This document shows, in pieces, positions 34,142 through 42,686 of a stretch of 64,000 bases of DNA. Made by a program: the position numbers and the translations under genes. Each line of letters starts with the position of its first letter. The first letter of the stretch is position 1. Below the pieces are notes generated by a model that saw only the letters and a program-made list of their open reading frames with translations, had not been told where the DNA came from and ran no database searches. This DNA comes from Pseudomonas sp. DY-1 (GTDB lineage: Bacteria > Pseudomonadota > Gammaproteobacteria > Pseudomonadales > Pseudomonadaceae): positions 3,472,001 through 3,536,000 of the forward strand of contig NZ_CP032616.1 in NCBI RefSeq assembly GCF_003626975.1, given 5' to 3'.

Positions 34142-35011
34142 ATGAGCGACATTCCCTACATCTTCGATACCACCGGTGCCGATTTCGACCAGGCGGTGAT
34201 CCAGAACTCCTTCCACAAGCCCGTGCTGGTGGATTTCTGGGCTGACTGGTGCGCGCCCTGCAAGGCGCTGATGCCACTACTGGCACAGATCGCCGAGTCC
34301 TACCAGGGTGAACTGCTGCTGGCCAAAGTGAACTGCGATATCGAGCAGGACATCGTGATGCGCTTCGGCATCCGCAGCCTGCCCACCGTGGTGCTGTTCA
34401 AGGACGGCCAGCCGGTGGACGGCTTTGCCGGCGCCCAGCCGGAATCGGCTATCCGCGCCATGCTCGAACCCCACGTACAGATCCCGGCCACGCCGCAGGG
34501 CAACCTGCTGGACGCTGCCCAGGCCTCGTTCAGCGAAGGCCGCATCAGCGAAGCCGAGAATCTGCTCAAGCAACTGCTCACCGAAGACAACACCAATGCC
34601 GCCGGCCTGATCCTCTATGCCCGCTGCCTGGCCGAACGCGGTGAACTGGGTGAAGCGGAAACCGTGCTCAATGCCGTGAAGAGCGACGAGCACAAGCAAT
34701 CACTCGCGGGCGCCCGCGCCCAACTGACATTCCTGCGCCAGGCAGCCGACCTGCCTGAAGTGGCCGACCTGAAGTCGCGCCTCGCGCAGGATGCCGGTGA
34801 TGACGAAGCGGTGTACCAGCTGGCGGTCCAGCAACTCTCCCGCCAGCAATACGAGCCGGCGCTGGACAGCCTGCTCAAGCTGTTCGTGCGTAACCGTGGC
34901 TTCGAGAACGGCCTGCCCCACAAGACCCTGCTGCAAGTGTTCGACCTGCTGGGTAACGACCATCCGCTGGTCACCACCTATCGCCGCAAGCTGTACAACG
35001 CGATCTACTGA
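34142..35011 (+). CDS. cnoX: Thioredoxin-like chaperone with TPR domain (CnoX/YbbN)
   Basis: 289 residues. N-terminal thioredoxin fold with active site WCAPC (Cys37, Cys40) and cis-Pro in RSLPTVVLF, then a C-terminal TPR-like helical region (about 120-289). The length and order match YbbN/CnoX, a redox-linked holdase that cooperates with GroEL and DnaK. E. coli CnoX lacks the canonical CxxC; the intact pair here suggests true thioredoxin activity, as in other bacteria. ATG 34142 gives MSDIPYIFD. Confidence 0.88.
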   Translation: MSDIPYIFDTTGADFDQAVIQNSFHKPVLVDFWADWCAPCKALMPLLAQIAESYQGELLLAKVNCDIEQDIVMRFGIRSLPTVVLFKDGQPVDGFAGAQPESAIRAMLEPHVQIPATPQGNLLDAAQASFSEGRISEAENLLKQLLTEDNTNAAGLILYARCLAERGELGEAETVLNAVKSDEHKQSLAGARAQLTFLRQAADLPEVADLKSRLAQDAGDDEAVYQLAVQQLSRQQYEPALDSLLKLFVRNRGFENGLPHKTLLQVFDLLGNDHPLVTTYRRKLYNAIY

Positions 35012-35034
35012 CAGGGTTCCGGGCCAGCCCTTTT

Positions 35035-35076
35035 CTGTGGGAGCGAATTCATTCGCGGTTGAAATCGCTCCCACAG
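35035..35076. repeat. Dispersed palindromic repeat (GTGGGAGCGAATTC family)
   Basis: CTGTGGGAGCGAATTCATTC and GAAATCGCTCCCACAG form the hairpin arms. Located between convergent genes. Confidence 0.72.
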
Positions 35077-35080
35077 TTCC

Positions 35081-35428
35081 TCAGCCCCTCCAGATATAAA
35101 GGGGCGCGTCCTCTCCCGCTTCCATATGCACCTGCTCGCAATGGCGCAGGCGCACCAGCAGGCGCTTGCCCGCGGCAGTACCGCCGGCCAGGGCTTCCAG
35201 TTCCGCCAACAGGCGAGGACCTTCCATTTGCCCGGCATCGCGCAGCAATTGCTGGGCGGTATCCCAAAGTGCATCACTGCGCGGTGTGTTCGGAGCCTTG
35301 GGCGCAGCCGGAGCCTGGACCGCGACCTCGGGCGTCAGGCGACTGGCCAGTTGGTCCCAGTCCTCAGCGTCCATTTCAATCGTCAGATCTACCGGCCAAT
35401 CACCGATCTGTCCGCGAATTCGCAGCAT
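35081..35428 (-). CDS. Hypothetical protein
   Basis: 115 residues, no signal peptide or membrane segment. The N-terminal part (MLRIRGQIGDWPVDLTIEMD) looks beta-rich and is followed by an Ala/Pro-rich linker and a helical segment (SDALWDTAQQLLRDAGQMEG). A GGAGGAG site lies close before the ATG. It is divergent from the zinc operon and occupies the position of a hypothetical gene in P. aeruginosa. No family recognised. Confidence 0.7.
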   Translation of the reverse strand: MLRIRGQIGDWPVDLTIEMDAEDWDQLASRLTPEVAVQAPAAPKAPNTPRSDALWDTAQQLLRDAGQMEGPRLLAELEALAGGTAAGKRLLVRLRHCEQVHMEAGEDAPLYIWRG

Positions 35429-35490
35429 GTCCAACTCCTCCAGAAACGAATGCGCAATGCTCCCATGGTGTTGGCGGGCTGCCTACATTT

Positions 35491-35503
35491 GTTATAACGT
35501 AAC
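35491..35503. promoter_or_regulatory. Zur box
   Basis: GTTATAACGTAAC (GTTA-N5-TAAC) matches the core of the pseudomonad Zur operator. It lies 32 bases before the zinc-operon start and in the divergent region with the hypothetical gene. Implies repression by Zur when zinc is plentiful. Confidence 0.75.
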
Positions 35504-35534
35504 GCAAATTTTCGTCCCGCCCCGGAGATCCTTC

Positions 35535-36101
35535 ATGCGCAGCCTGCTGCTTGCCCTGCCCTTCGCCCTGTTGCCTTTGGCCGTCGTCCAGGGCCACGAG
35601 CACGACCATGATCACGAACACGGCAGCCTCGGCGCCCACGAACACGGTGTGGCGCAGCTGAATGCTGTGCTGGACGGCAAGACCCTGGAACTGGAACTGG
35701 AAAGCCCGGCCATGAACCTGGTGGGCTTCGAGCATGAAGCGAAGAGCGATGCCGACAAGGCCAAGGTGGCTGCCGCCCGTGCAGAACTGGAAAAACCCCT
35801 GACACTCTTCGCCCTCCCCGCAACGGCAGGCTGCAAGGTCAAATCCCAGGAACTGGAAAGTCCACTCTTCGGCGCTGACGAGCACCATGACGAACATGCC
35901 GAAGGCCATGACCACGAACACAGTGAAGTTCACGCCCATTACCAGTTCGAATGCGCAAAGCCCGACGAATTGAAGGCCCTGGATCTGGCCGGGCTGTTCA
36001 AGCGCTTTCCCGCCACCCTGAAAATTCAGGTACAACTGATCGGCCCCAACGGCCAGCAAGGCGCGGAACTCAGCGCCAGCAACGCCAGCCTGAGCTTCTA
36101 A
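35535..36101 (+). CDS. zrgA: Zinc-responsive periplasmic protein, ZrgA-like (DUF2796)
   Basis: 188 residues. Signal peptide MRSLLLALPFALLPLAVVQG, then two His/Asp-rich clusters (HEHDHDHEHGSLGAHEHG near 21-38 and HHDEHAEGHDHEHSEVHAHY near 113-132) likely to bind zinc. The DUF2796 body includes GVAQLNAVLDGKTLELELESPAMNLVGFEH. It heads an operon with an ABC ATPase, an FtsX-type permease and a DUF3299 protein, behind a Zur box. In P. aeruginosa the equivalent operon is induced by zinc limitation. Probably a zinc chaperone. Confidence 0.85.
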   Translation: MRSLLLALPFALLPLAVVQGHEHDHDHEHGSLGAHEHGVAQLNAVLDGKTLELELESPAMNLVGFEHEAKSDADKAKVAAARAELEKPLTLFALPATAGCKVKSQELESPLFGADEHHDEHAEGHDHEHSEVHAHYQFECAKPDELKALDLAGLFKRFPATLKIQVQLIGPNGQQGAELSASNASLSF

Positions 36102-36141
36102 CCCTTCGCAGAAACAGCCGGGGCAACCCGGCTGGATTCCC

Positions 36142-36849
36142 ATGAGCCAGACACTGATCGAACTCCATGGGCTGGGCTTTGCCTGGCCCGGCCACCCGGA
36201 ATTGCTGGACATCCCCGAATTCCATCTGAAACGCGGTGAGAGTCTCTTCCTCAAAGGTCCCAGCGGCAGCGGCAAGACCACCTTACTGGGTCTGCTCGGC
36301 GGCGTGCAGAAGCCCGGCCGTGGCAGCATTCGCCTGCTCGGTCAGGATCTGGCCTCGCTCTCCGCCAGCGCTCGCGATCACTTCCGCGTGGATCACACCG
36401 GTTACATCTTTCAGCAATTCAACCTGCTGCCCTTCCTGTCAGTGCGGGAAAACGTCGAATTGCCCTGCCGCTTCTCACGCTTGCGTTCCGAACGAGCCCG
36501 CCAGCGACACGGAAGCGTCGATGCGGCGGCAGCAACCCTGCTGCGCCATCTCGGCCTGAAGGAAGAACTGCTGCAACGCCGTGCCGACGCGCTGTCAATC
36601 GGCCAGCAACAACGGGTAGCGGCCGCTCGCGCGCTGATCGGCCAGCCGGAATTGGTGATCGCCGACGAGCCGACCTCGGCCCTGGACGCCGACGCCCGCG
36701 AGGCCTTCCTGCAGCTGCTGTTCGCCGAATGCCGTGAAGCCGGCTCCAGCCTGCTGTTCGTCAGTCACGACCAGAGCCTGGCTGCACTGTTCGACCGTAG
36801 CCTGTCGCTGGCGGATCTGAACCATGCCGCGCGCATCGAGGAGGATTGA
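36142..36849 (+). CDS. ABC transporter ATP-binding protein (zinc-operon, LolD/MacB type)
   Basis: 235 residues. Walker A GPSGSGKTTLLGLL, Q-loop in FQQFNLLPFLSVRENV, signature-position LSIGQQQRVAAARAL, Walker B LVIADEPTSALD, and H-loop SHDQSL. The signature has LSIGQQQR rather than LSGGQQQR, which is conservative. Groups with LolD/MacB-type ATPases that work with FtsX-like permeases. The permease gene starts 1 base after its stop. Part of the zinc operon. Confidence 0.88.
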   Translation: MSQTLIELHGLGFAWPGHPELLDIPEFHLKRGESLFLKGPSGSGKTTLLGLLGGVQKPGRGSIRLLGQDLASLSASARDHFRVDHTGYIFQQFNLLPFLSVRENVELPCRFSRLRSERARQRHGSVDAAAATLLRHLGLKEELLQRRADALSIGQQQRVAAARALIGQPELVIADEPTSALDADAREAFLQLLFAECREAGSSLLFVSHDQSLAALFDRSLSLADLNHAARIEED

Positions 36850-36850
36850 G

Positions 36851-38113
36851 ATGTATCTGCTGCGCCTGGCCCTGGCCAGCCTCGCCAACCGCCGATTCAC
36901 CGCGCTGCTGACGGTCTTCGCCATCGCCCTCTCGGTCTGTCTGTTGCTGGCGGTCGAGCGCGTGCGCACGGAGGCACGCGCCAGTTTCGCCAGCACCATC
37001 AGCGGCACCGACCTGATCGTCGGTGCCCGATCCGGTTCGGTGAACCTGCTGCTCTATTCCGTCTTCCGTATCGGCAATGCTACCAACAACATCCGCTGGG
37101 AAAGCTTCGAAGCCATCAGCCAGGACAAACGGGTGAAGTGGGCCATCCCCATTTCCCTCGGTGATTCGCATCGCGGATTCCGCGTGATGGGCACCAGCGC
37201 TGCCTACTTCGATCACTATCGCTACGGCCGCGGACAGCCCTTGCAACTGGCCGAGGGCAAGCCCTTCGCCGACATGTTCGAGGTGGTATTGGGCGCCGAA
37301 GTGGCCGAAGCCCTGCACTACAAGCTAGGTGACAAACTGGTGCTGGCCCACGGCGTCAGCACCGTCAGCCTGGTGCAGCATGATGACAAGCCCTTTACCG
37401 TGATTGGTATCCTCGCTCGCACCGGCACTCCTGTTGACCGCACGTTGCACATTTCCCTGGCCGGCATGGAGGCACTGCACGTCGACTGGCAGAACGGTGT
37501 ACCCGCACGCGGCGCGGGCAAGGTCAGCGCTGATCAGGCGCGCGCCATGGACCTGCAACCGAAGGCCATAACCGCCTTCCTCCTTGGTCTCAACAGCAAG
37601 ATTGCCACCTTCGCGTTGCAACGGCAGATCAATGAGTACCGGGGCGAACCGTTGCTGGCGATTCTTCCGGGCGTCGCCCTGCAGGAGCTCTGGAGCCTGA
37701 TGGGGACGGCGGAGAAGGCGCTTTTCGTAGTCTCGCTGTTCGTCGTGCTGACCGGGCTGATCGGCATGCTCACGGCCATCCTCACCAGCCTCAACGAGCG
37801 TCGCCGGGAAATGGCCATTCTCCGTTCGGTAGGCGCGCGGCCCTGGCACATCGCTAGCCTGCTGGTGCTGGAAGCCTTCGCCCTGGCCATGGCGGGTGCG
37901 GTGCTGGGGGTGGGCCTGCTCTATCTGGGCATAGCGCTCAGCCAAGGCTACGTCCAGGCCACCTACGGCCTCTTCCTGCCTCTCGCCTTGCCCAGCCCCT
38001 ATGAGTGGACGCTGCTCGGCGCTATTCTGGCCGCTGCCCTACTGATGGGTGTAGTGCCAGCCTGGCGTGCCTATCGGCAGTCGCTGGCCGACGGTCTATC
38101 CATTCGCCTGTGA
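36851..38113 (+). CDS. ABC transporter permease, FtsX/MacB type
   Basis: 420 residues. One N-terminal membrane helix (RRFTALLTVFAIALSVCLLLAV), a large periplasmic domain (about 45-280), and three C-terminal helices in the FtsX pattern with ERRREMAILRSVGARP. These mechanotransmission-type transporters usually move lipoproteins or drive periplasmic work rather than import ions. The GTDLIVGARSGSVNLLLYSVF block is typical of this zinc-linked subgroup. Works with the preceding ATPase. Confidence 0.86.
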   Translation: MYLLRLALASLANRRFTALLTVFAIALSVCLLLAVERVRTEARASFASTISGTDLIVGARSGSVNLLLYSVFRIGNATNNIRWESFEAISQDKRVKWAIPISLGDSHRGFRVMGTSAAYFDHYRYGRGQPLQLAEGKPFADMFEVVLGAEVAEALHYKLGDKLVLAHGVSTVSLVQHDDKPFTVIGILARTGTPVDRTLHISLAGMEALHVDWQNGVPARGAGKVSADQARAMDLQPKAITAFLLGLNSKIATFALQRQINEYRGEPLLAILPGVALQELWSLMGTAEKALFVVSLFVVLTGLIGMLTAILTSLNERRREMAILRSVGARPWHIASLLVLEAFALAMAGAVLGVGLLYLGIALSQGYVQATYGLFLPLALPSPYEWTLLGAILAAALLMGVVPAWRAYRQSLADGLSIRL

Positions 38114-38120
38114 GACTTTC

Positions 38121-38639
38121 ATGACGCGCATCCTGCTGGCCCTGTTGTTGACGCTTTCTTCCCCGCTCTGGGCCAGCGAGGCACGCGAACTCACCTGGGC
38201 CGAAATGATTCCGGAAGGCGCGCCGCCACCTGCACCTCCGGCGCCCATCCACGATCTTTCGCAGCTCTCGGATGCACTCCAGGCGGAGGCCGGTCCGGCA
38301 GCCTCGCAACAGTCACCGGCAGCTCCGGTGGTCCAGGCGCTGGACGGCCAGGAAGTGAAATTGCCGGGTTACATCGTGCCGCTGGATGTCACGGAAGAAG
38401 GCCGCGTTACGGAGTTCCTCCTGGTGCCCTACTTCGGTGCCTGCATCCATGTTCCTCCGCCGCCGTCGAACCAGATCGTCCATGTGAAGAGCGAGCTCGG
38501 CGTATTGATGGATGCCCTCTACCAACCCTTCTGGATCGAGGGTCCGCTGCAGGTGAAAGCCAGCAGCAGCGACCTGGCCGAGGCGGGTTACCAGATGGAC
38601 GCGAGCAAGATCTATCCCTACGAGTCCCCCAGCAACTGA
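38121..38639 (+). CDS. DUF3299 periplasmic protein of the zinc operon
   Basis: 172 residues. Signal peptide MTRILLALLLTLSSPLWA, a Pro-rich linker, then the DUF3299 core: VKLPGYIVPLDVTEEGRVTEFLLVPYFGACIHVPPPPSNQIVHV, with Cys and His that could bind metal. It closes the zinc operon 7 bases after the permease. Biochemical function is unknown. Confidence 0.82.
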   Translation: MTRILLALLLTLSSPLWASEARELTWAEMIPEGAPPPAPPAPIHDLSQLSDALQAEAGPAASQQSPAAPVVQALDGQEVKLPGYIVPLDVTEEGRVTEFLLVPYFGACIHVPPPPSNQIVHVKSELGVLMDALYQPFWIEGPLQVKASSSDLAEAGYQMDASKIYPYESPSN

Positions 38640-38696
38640 CGTTCCAAACACGAAGGCTTGGCGTGACCGGGCCTTTGACGTCCAACCTGAGAGACA

Positions 38697-38710
38697 TTGC
38701 TCTGGATCAA
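38697..38710 (+). promoter_or_regulatory. Candidate ANR/FNR box of oprG
   Basis: TTGCT-N4-ATCAA differs from the TTGAT-N4-ATCAA consensus at one base. It lies about 70 bases before oprG with a TAATTA -10-like element at 38725-38730. Pseudomonad oprG is known to be regulated by oxygen and iron through ANR. Confidence 0.55.
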
Positions 38711-38778
38711 GATACGAAGCGTCCTAATTAAAGAAACTGGCTCCAGCCCAACACTTGTAGAATTCATTGGAGCCTTTA

Positions 38779-39453
38779 ATGCGCAAGCTGCTACTCACCG
38801 CCTCCCTGCTCGCCCTTGCCGTCGCATCGCCCCTGGCCCTGGCCCACAAGGCCGGCGATGTGATCATCCGTGCCGGCGCCGCCACCGTCGACCCGAACGA
38901 AGACAGCTCCAATCTGTCGCTCGCCGGCACCAAGGTAGGCGGTACAAAAGCCACCCTGGACAGCGATACCCAGTTGGGCCTGACCGGCACTTACATGCTC
39001 ACCGACCACGTAGGCCTCGAACTGTTGGCCGCCACTCCTTTTCAGCATGAAGTCGGCGTGAAAGGTCTTGGCGGTGCTCTGGACGGCAAACTGGCTGATA
39101 TCAAGCACCTGCCGCCGACCCTGAGCCTCCAGTACTACCCGCTGGATCCCAACTCGGCGTTCCAACCCTATGTCGGGGCTGGCCTCAACTACACCTTGTT
39201 CTTCGACGAAAGCCTGACTAGCCAGCGCAAGAGCCAGGGCTTCAGCAACCTGGACCTGGACAACTCCTGGGGTCTGGCTGCGCAGGTGGGCATGGACTAC
39301 ATGCTGACCGACAACATCCTGCTCAACGCTGCAGTCTGGTACATCGATATCGACACTCAAGCCAGCACCGATCTGGCCGGTGTGGGCAAGGTCAAGGTCG
39401 ATGTGGACGTGGACCCGTGGGTCTACATGGTTGGTGTCGGCTACAAGTTCTGA
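38779..39453 (+). CDS. oprG: Outer-membrane protein OprG (OmpW family)
   Basis: 224 residues. Signal peptide MRKLLLTASLLALAVASPLALA, then an 8-strand barrel with the OmpW features HKAGDVIIRAGAATVDPNEDSS at the N-terminus, GLTGTYMLTDHVGLELLAATPF, LPPTLSLQYYPL and the C-terminal VGVGYKF. Transports small hydrophobic molecules or amino acids across the outer membrane. Single gene with its own ANR-type promoter and terminator, next to the zinc operon as in P. aeruginosa. Confidence 0.93.
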   Translation: MRKLLLTASLLALAVASPLALAHKAGDVIIRAGAATVDPNEDSSNLSLAGTKVGGTKATLDSDTQLGLTGTYMLTDHVGLELLAATPFQHEVGVKGLGGALDGKLADIKHLPPTLSLQYYPLDPNSAFQPYVGAGLNYTLFFDESLTSQRKSQGFSNLDLDNSWGLAAQVGMDYMLTDNILLNAAVWYIDIDTQASTDLAGVGKVKVDVDVDPWVYMVGVGYKF

Positions 39454-39488
39454 GCGGGAAAATCCTGGGGGACGGACACTACCGCTAT

Positions 39489-39512
39489 AGGCGCCTTCGG
39501 GCGCCTTTTTTA
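39489..39512 (+). terminator. oprG terminator
   Basis: AGGCGCC-TTCG-GGCGCCT with a 6-base T run: perfect 7-bp stem and tetraloop. Confidence 0.92.
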
Positions 39513-39571
39513 TACCCGTGGTTTAGTTCGGTCACACGAACCTCCCCACGGGCACCGCATAGAGCAGTCGC

Positions 39572-40501
39572 TCAGCGCCCCAGCAGGCGCGCAACGCCCT
39601 CGCGCAACGGAGTCGAGACCGGAAAGTCATAGCGCAGCAGCAGGCGGGCATTGTTCGCCCGCGAGTGACGGATATCCCCGGCGCGCGCATCGGCATGAGT
39701 CACTGGCGGCAGATCACCCAGCACTTCGCCGATAGCGGCGAGCAACTCGTTGAGGCTGGTCGCCCGATTCAGGCCCACGTTCACCGGTCCGACCTCCAGC
39801 CACTCTGCTTCCAGCGCCTGCACCAGCACTTGCACCAGGTCGCCGACATAGACGAAGTCGCGAGTCTGCTCGCCATCTCCGAACACGGTGATCGGCAATC
39901 CAGCCAGAGCGCGCTCGGTGAAGATACTGATCACACCCGAATAAGGCGACGATGGGTCCTGGCGCGGGCCGAAGATATTGAAGAAGCGAAACACCCCAGG
40001 CTCCAGCCCATGCTGCCGGCGGTAGAAGTCCAGGTAATGCTCGCTCGCCAGCTTGTCAGCCGCATAAGGTGTCAGCGGCGACTTCGGCGTGTCTTCGTCG
40101 ATGGCCGTGCCTTCGCCGTTCTGGCCGTAGACAGCCGCGCTGGAGGCGAAGATCACCCGTTTCACGCCACTCGCACGCATGGCTTCGCAGACGTTCAGGG
40201 TGCCGATCAGATTGCTCTGGTGCGTTGCCACCGGATCATCCACCGAGGCCTGGACCGAAGCGACCGCCGCCAGATGCGCGACCGCCTTGCAGCCCGACAT
40301 TGCCTTCGCCACCAGCGCGGCGTCGGCAACGTCGCCTTCGATCAGTTCCAGTCGCGGGTTGTCCAGCGCCAGATTGGCCCGTTTGCCGGTGGACAGATTG
40401 TCCAGCACGCGCACGGCGTGCCCCCTGGCGAGCAGCGCATCTGCCAGGTGCGAGCCGATGAAGCCAGCGCCGCCGGTAATGAGGATGGGGGATTCAGACA
40501 T
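39572..40501 (-). CDS. NAD-dependent sugar-nucleotide epimerase/dehydratase
   Basis: 309 residues. Extended SDR fold: GGAGFIGSHLADALLARGH nucleotide-binding motif, DNLSTGKR, HLAAVASVQASVDDP, catalytic SSAAVYG and YAADK (Tyr-x3-Lys), then FRFFNIFGPRQDP. The pattern resembles UDP-glucose/UDP-GlcNAc 4-epimerases. Probably supplies a sugar nucleotide for surface polysaccharide. The start overlaps the following sugar-reductase-like gene by 8 bases on the same strand. Exact substrate unresolved. Confidence 0.85.
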   Translation of the reverse strand: MSESPILITGGAGFIGSHLADALLARGHAVRVLDNLSTGKRANLALDNPRLELIEGDVADAALVAKAMSGCKAVAHLAAVASVQASVDDPVATHQSNLIGTLNVCEAMRASGVKRVIFASSAAVYGQNGEGTAIDEDTPKSPLTPYAADKLASEHYLDFYRRQHGLEPGVFRFFNIFGPRQDPSSPYSGVISIFTERALAGLPITVFGDGEQTRDFVYVGDLVQVLVQALEAEWLEVGPVNVGLNRATSLNELLAAIGEVLGDLPPVTHADARAGDIRHSRANNARLLLRYDFPVSTPLREGVARLLGR

Positions 40502-41378
40502 GGCGATAGTAGCGGTCCAGCAGGTTTGGCAGGGCAGCACGCCAGGCGCGCGGCTTGATGCCGAAGGTATGGAGGATTTTCTTGCAGGCCAGCACTGCGT
40601 TCTGCGGCTCGTCCCCTGCATCGGGGCGAGCGGCGTGGGCCTGCGGCGTGATGTCCTGCACCTTCAGCGGATGCAGGCTGCGAGCCTCACTGAGCAGCGC
40701 CTGGCCCAGCGCCAGCGGAGTGGTGGCCTCGTGCCCCCCATAGTGATAGGTCCCCCAGAGCGGCGCCTGGCAGTCCAGTTGCTTGATCACTGCAAGCAGC
40801 ACACGGGCTGCATCATCCACAGGGGTCGGATTGCCGCGACGGTCGTCGGCCAGGCAAATTTCGTCGGCCTGCTCCGCACGACTGAGGAAACGGCCCAATG
40901 AACCATCGCGGCTGTCGTCCAGCAACCAGCCAAAACGCAGCAGCACGTGCTTGGGGCAGGCGGCACGGACACTCTGCTCCATCCGCCAGATGGCCTTACC
41001 GCGTTCACTGAGCGGCACGGTCTCGTCCTTTTCGCTGTAAGCGGTCGCGCGCGAACCGTCGAACACCCGATAGCTGGAAGGCTGCAGCAGAATGATTCCG
41101 TGATGCTGGGAGAGTTCGGCAAGGCGCTCCACGCCGCGCTCCTGGGCGGCCAGGCGCACGTCGCTGACTTCGTCGGCCTGGAACCAATCGAAGTAGTAGG
41201 CGAGGTTGATCACGGCGTCGGGCCGGGTGTCATCGAGCAGCTGGGTCAGGCTGGCGGCATCCCAACCCTGTTCGGGCGGACGCGGAGCGAGAAAACCTAT
41301 GTCTTCCTCGGCTCCCAGGCGAATCAGCGCCTGTCCGAGTGAATTGCCGCCACCCAACAGCATCAAGCGCATTCGCAT
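40494..41378 (-). CDS. RmlD-like sugar-nucleotide-binding SDR protein
   Basis: 294 residues. Begins MRMRLMLLGGGNSLGQALIR, a Rossmann nucleotide-binding motif, with RmlD-like blocks TRPDAVINLAYYFDWFQADE, LLQPSSYRVFDG and LLRFGWLLDD. The usual YxxxK pair is not obvious (the region reads SERGKAIWRMEQ), so catalysis as a reductase is doubtful. It precedes the epimerase gene on the same strand and overlaps it, so the two proteins likely act together. Confidence 0.75.
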   Translation of the reverse strand: MRMRLMLLGGGNSLGQALIRLGAEEDIGFLAPRPPEQGWDAASLTQLLDDTRPDAVINLAYYFDWFQADEVSDVRLAAQERGVERLAELSQHHGIILLQPSSYRVFDGSRATAYSEKDETVPLSERGKAIWRMEQSVRAACPKHVLLRFGWLLDDSRDGSLGRFLSRAEQADEICLADDRRGNPTPVDDAARVLLAVIKQLDCQAPLWGTYHYGGHEATTPLALGQALLSEARSLHPLKVQDITPQAHAARPDAGDEPQNAVLACKKILHTFGIKPRAWRAALPNLLDRYYRHV

Positions 41379-41475
41379 AGAGAAAGAGGTCGCTTAAAGC
41401 CGGTTATAGGGAGTGGGCGGGCATATTCCCCGCCGCATAAGAGCCGCATTCTGCGGGTTTCACTGGCGTACGTCA

Positions 41476-42246
41476 CTAGCCGCGTGGCGGTTGCGCCTTG
41501 CCTGGGCGGTAGAGATGAGCGTGGTCGGCCCGATACAGGGAAGAGTCGGCGAAGCCTTCGGCGGCCAACACCTCGCCCACCAGGATCAATGCGGTGCGAC
41601 GGAAATCCCGTGCCGCCACCTTGGGCACTATGTCACCCAGGGTACCGGTGACCTGCTCCTGATCCGGCCAGCTGGCGCGATGGATCACCGCGATCGGGCA
41701 GGCGACGCCGTAGTGCGGCAGCAATTCTTCGACAATCTTCGCCAACTGGCTCACCCCGAGGTGAATGGCCATGGTGGCGCGATGCCGGGCCAGGTCTGCC
41801 AGCGCTTCACCCTCCGGCATCCGCGTCTTGCTGGCGTAGCGGGTGAGAATCAGCGTCTGGGACACCTCCGGCAAGGTCAGCTCGCACCCCAGCAGCGCTG
41901 CGCAAGCAGCGGTGGCTGTCACGCCCGGCACCACCTCAAAGGGAATGCCACGCTCGCGCAGATGACGAATCTGCTCGCCAATGGCCCCATACAACGATGG
42001 ATCACCGGAATGCACCCGCGCCACATCCCGGCCCTGGGCATGGGCTTGCGCCAGCAGGGCGACAATTTCATCCAGATGCAGTTCGGCGGTGTTCACCACC
42101 AGATCCGCGCTGTGGCCTGCCAGCACCGCTTCGGGCACCAGCGACCCTGCGTAGAGAATTACCGGACAGGAGCGGATCAGCCGCTGTCCCTTGACCGTGA
42201 TGAGCTCCGGATCGCCGGGGCCGGCGCCGATGAAGTAGACCGTCAT
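41476..42246 (-). CDS. cobM: Precorrin-4 C11-methyltransferase
   Basis: 256 residues. SAM-dependent corrin methyltransferase: [49 protein letters not shown] and EVVPGVTATAACAALLG. Converts precorrin-4 to precorrin-5 in the aerobic B12 pathway. Overlaps cobE by 4 bases; minus-strand run cbtB-cbtA-cobE-cobM behind a cobalamin riboswitch. Confidence 0.94.
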   Translation of the reverse strand: MTVYFIGAGPGDPELITVKGQRLIRSCPVILYAGSLVPEAVLAGHSADLVVNTAELHLDEIVALLAQAHAQGRDVARVHSGDPSLYGAIGEQIRHLRERGIPFEVVPGVTATAACAALLGCELTLPEVSQTLILTRYASKTRMPEGEALADLARHRATMAIHLGVSQLAKIVEELLPHYGVACPIAVIHRASWPDQEQVTGTLGDIVPKVAARDFRRTALILVGEVLAAEGFADSSLYRADHAHLYRPGKAQPPRG

Positions 42247-42686
42247 GGCCGTCCGGCCTCCTGATGGATACAGGCCAACGCACAGGTAGCGCTGGCGCTG
42301 CGGCGTTTGTCGATGAGCAGGGTGACGCGGCGGCCAAAGAGGATTTCAGCCTGGGCCAGCGCCGCGGCTTCGGCCACTCCGGGGCTGCCGACGGCGTCTC
42401 GAACCCGCTCTGATGGCTGGTTCAGCCGACCTTCAAAGGCGGCAAGAACATCCATCGGCAGGCCATGCAGCGGCAGCCCCAGTCGCTCGGCCAGGGCGAC
42501 CAGCCCCGGCTCTGCGGATTTTGCCTCGCTGGTAGCCAGGGCGACCACCTGATCGAGAGAGACACTGGCCTCGGCAAGGCACTGCATCAGCAGGCCCTGC
42601 AACTCACCCGGCGGACAGCCGCGCCGGCAGCCCAGTCCGGCGACCAGTTTCAAGCGGAGGGCGATGCGTGACGCTGGTACAGCCAC
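42243..42686 (-). CDS. cobE: Cobalamin biosynthesis protein CobE (CbiG C-terminal type)
   Basis: 147 residues. LVAGLGCRRGCPPGELQGLL, VALATSEAKSAEPGLVALAERLGLPL and SPGVAEAAALAQA match the CbiG_C/CobE domain. CbiG opens the delta-lactone in the anaerobic route; the role of CobE in the aerobic route is unclear. It overlaps cbtA by 37 bases at its start and cobM by 4 bases at its end. The CbiG-like N-terminal part is found separately, fused to CobJ at 58.3 kb. Confidence 0.88.
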   Translation of the reverse strand: MAVPASRIALRLKLVAGLGCRRGCPPGELQGLLMQCLAEASVSLDQVVALATSEAKSAEPGLVALAERLGLPLHGLPMDVLAAFEGRLNQPSERVRDAVGSPGVAEAAALAQAEILFGRRVTLLIDKRRSASATCALACIHQEAGRP

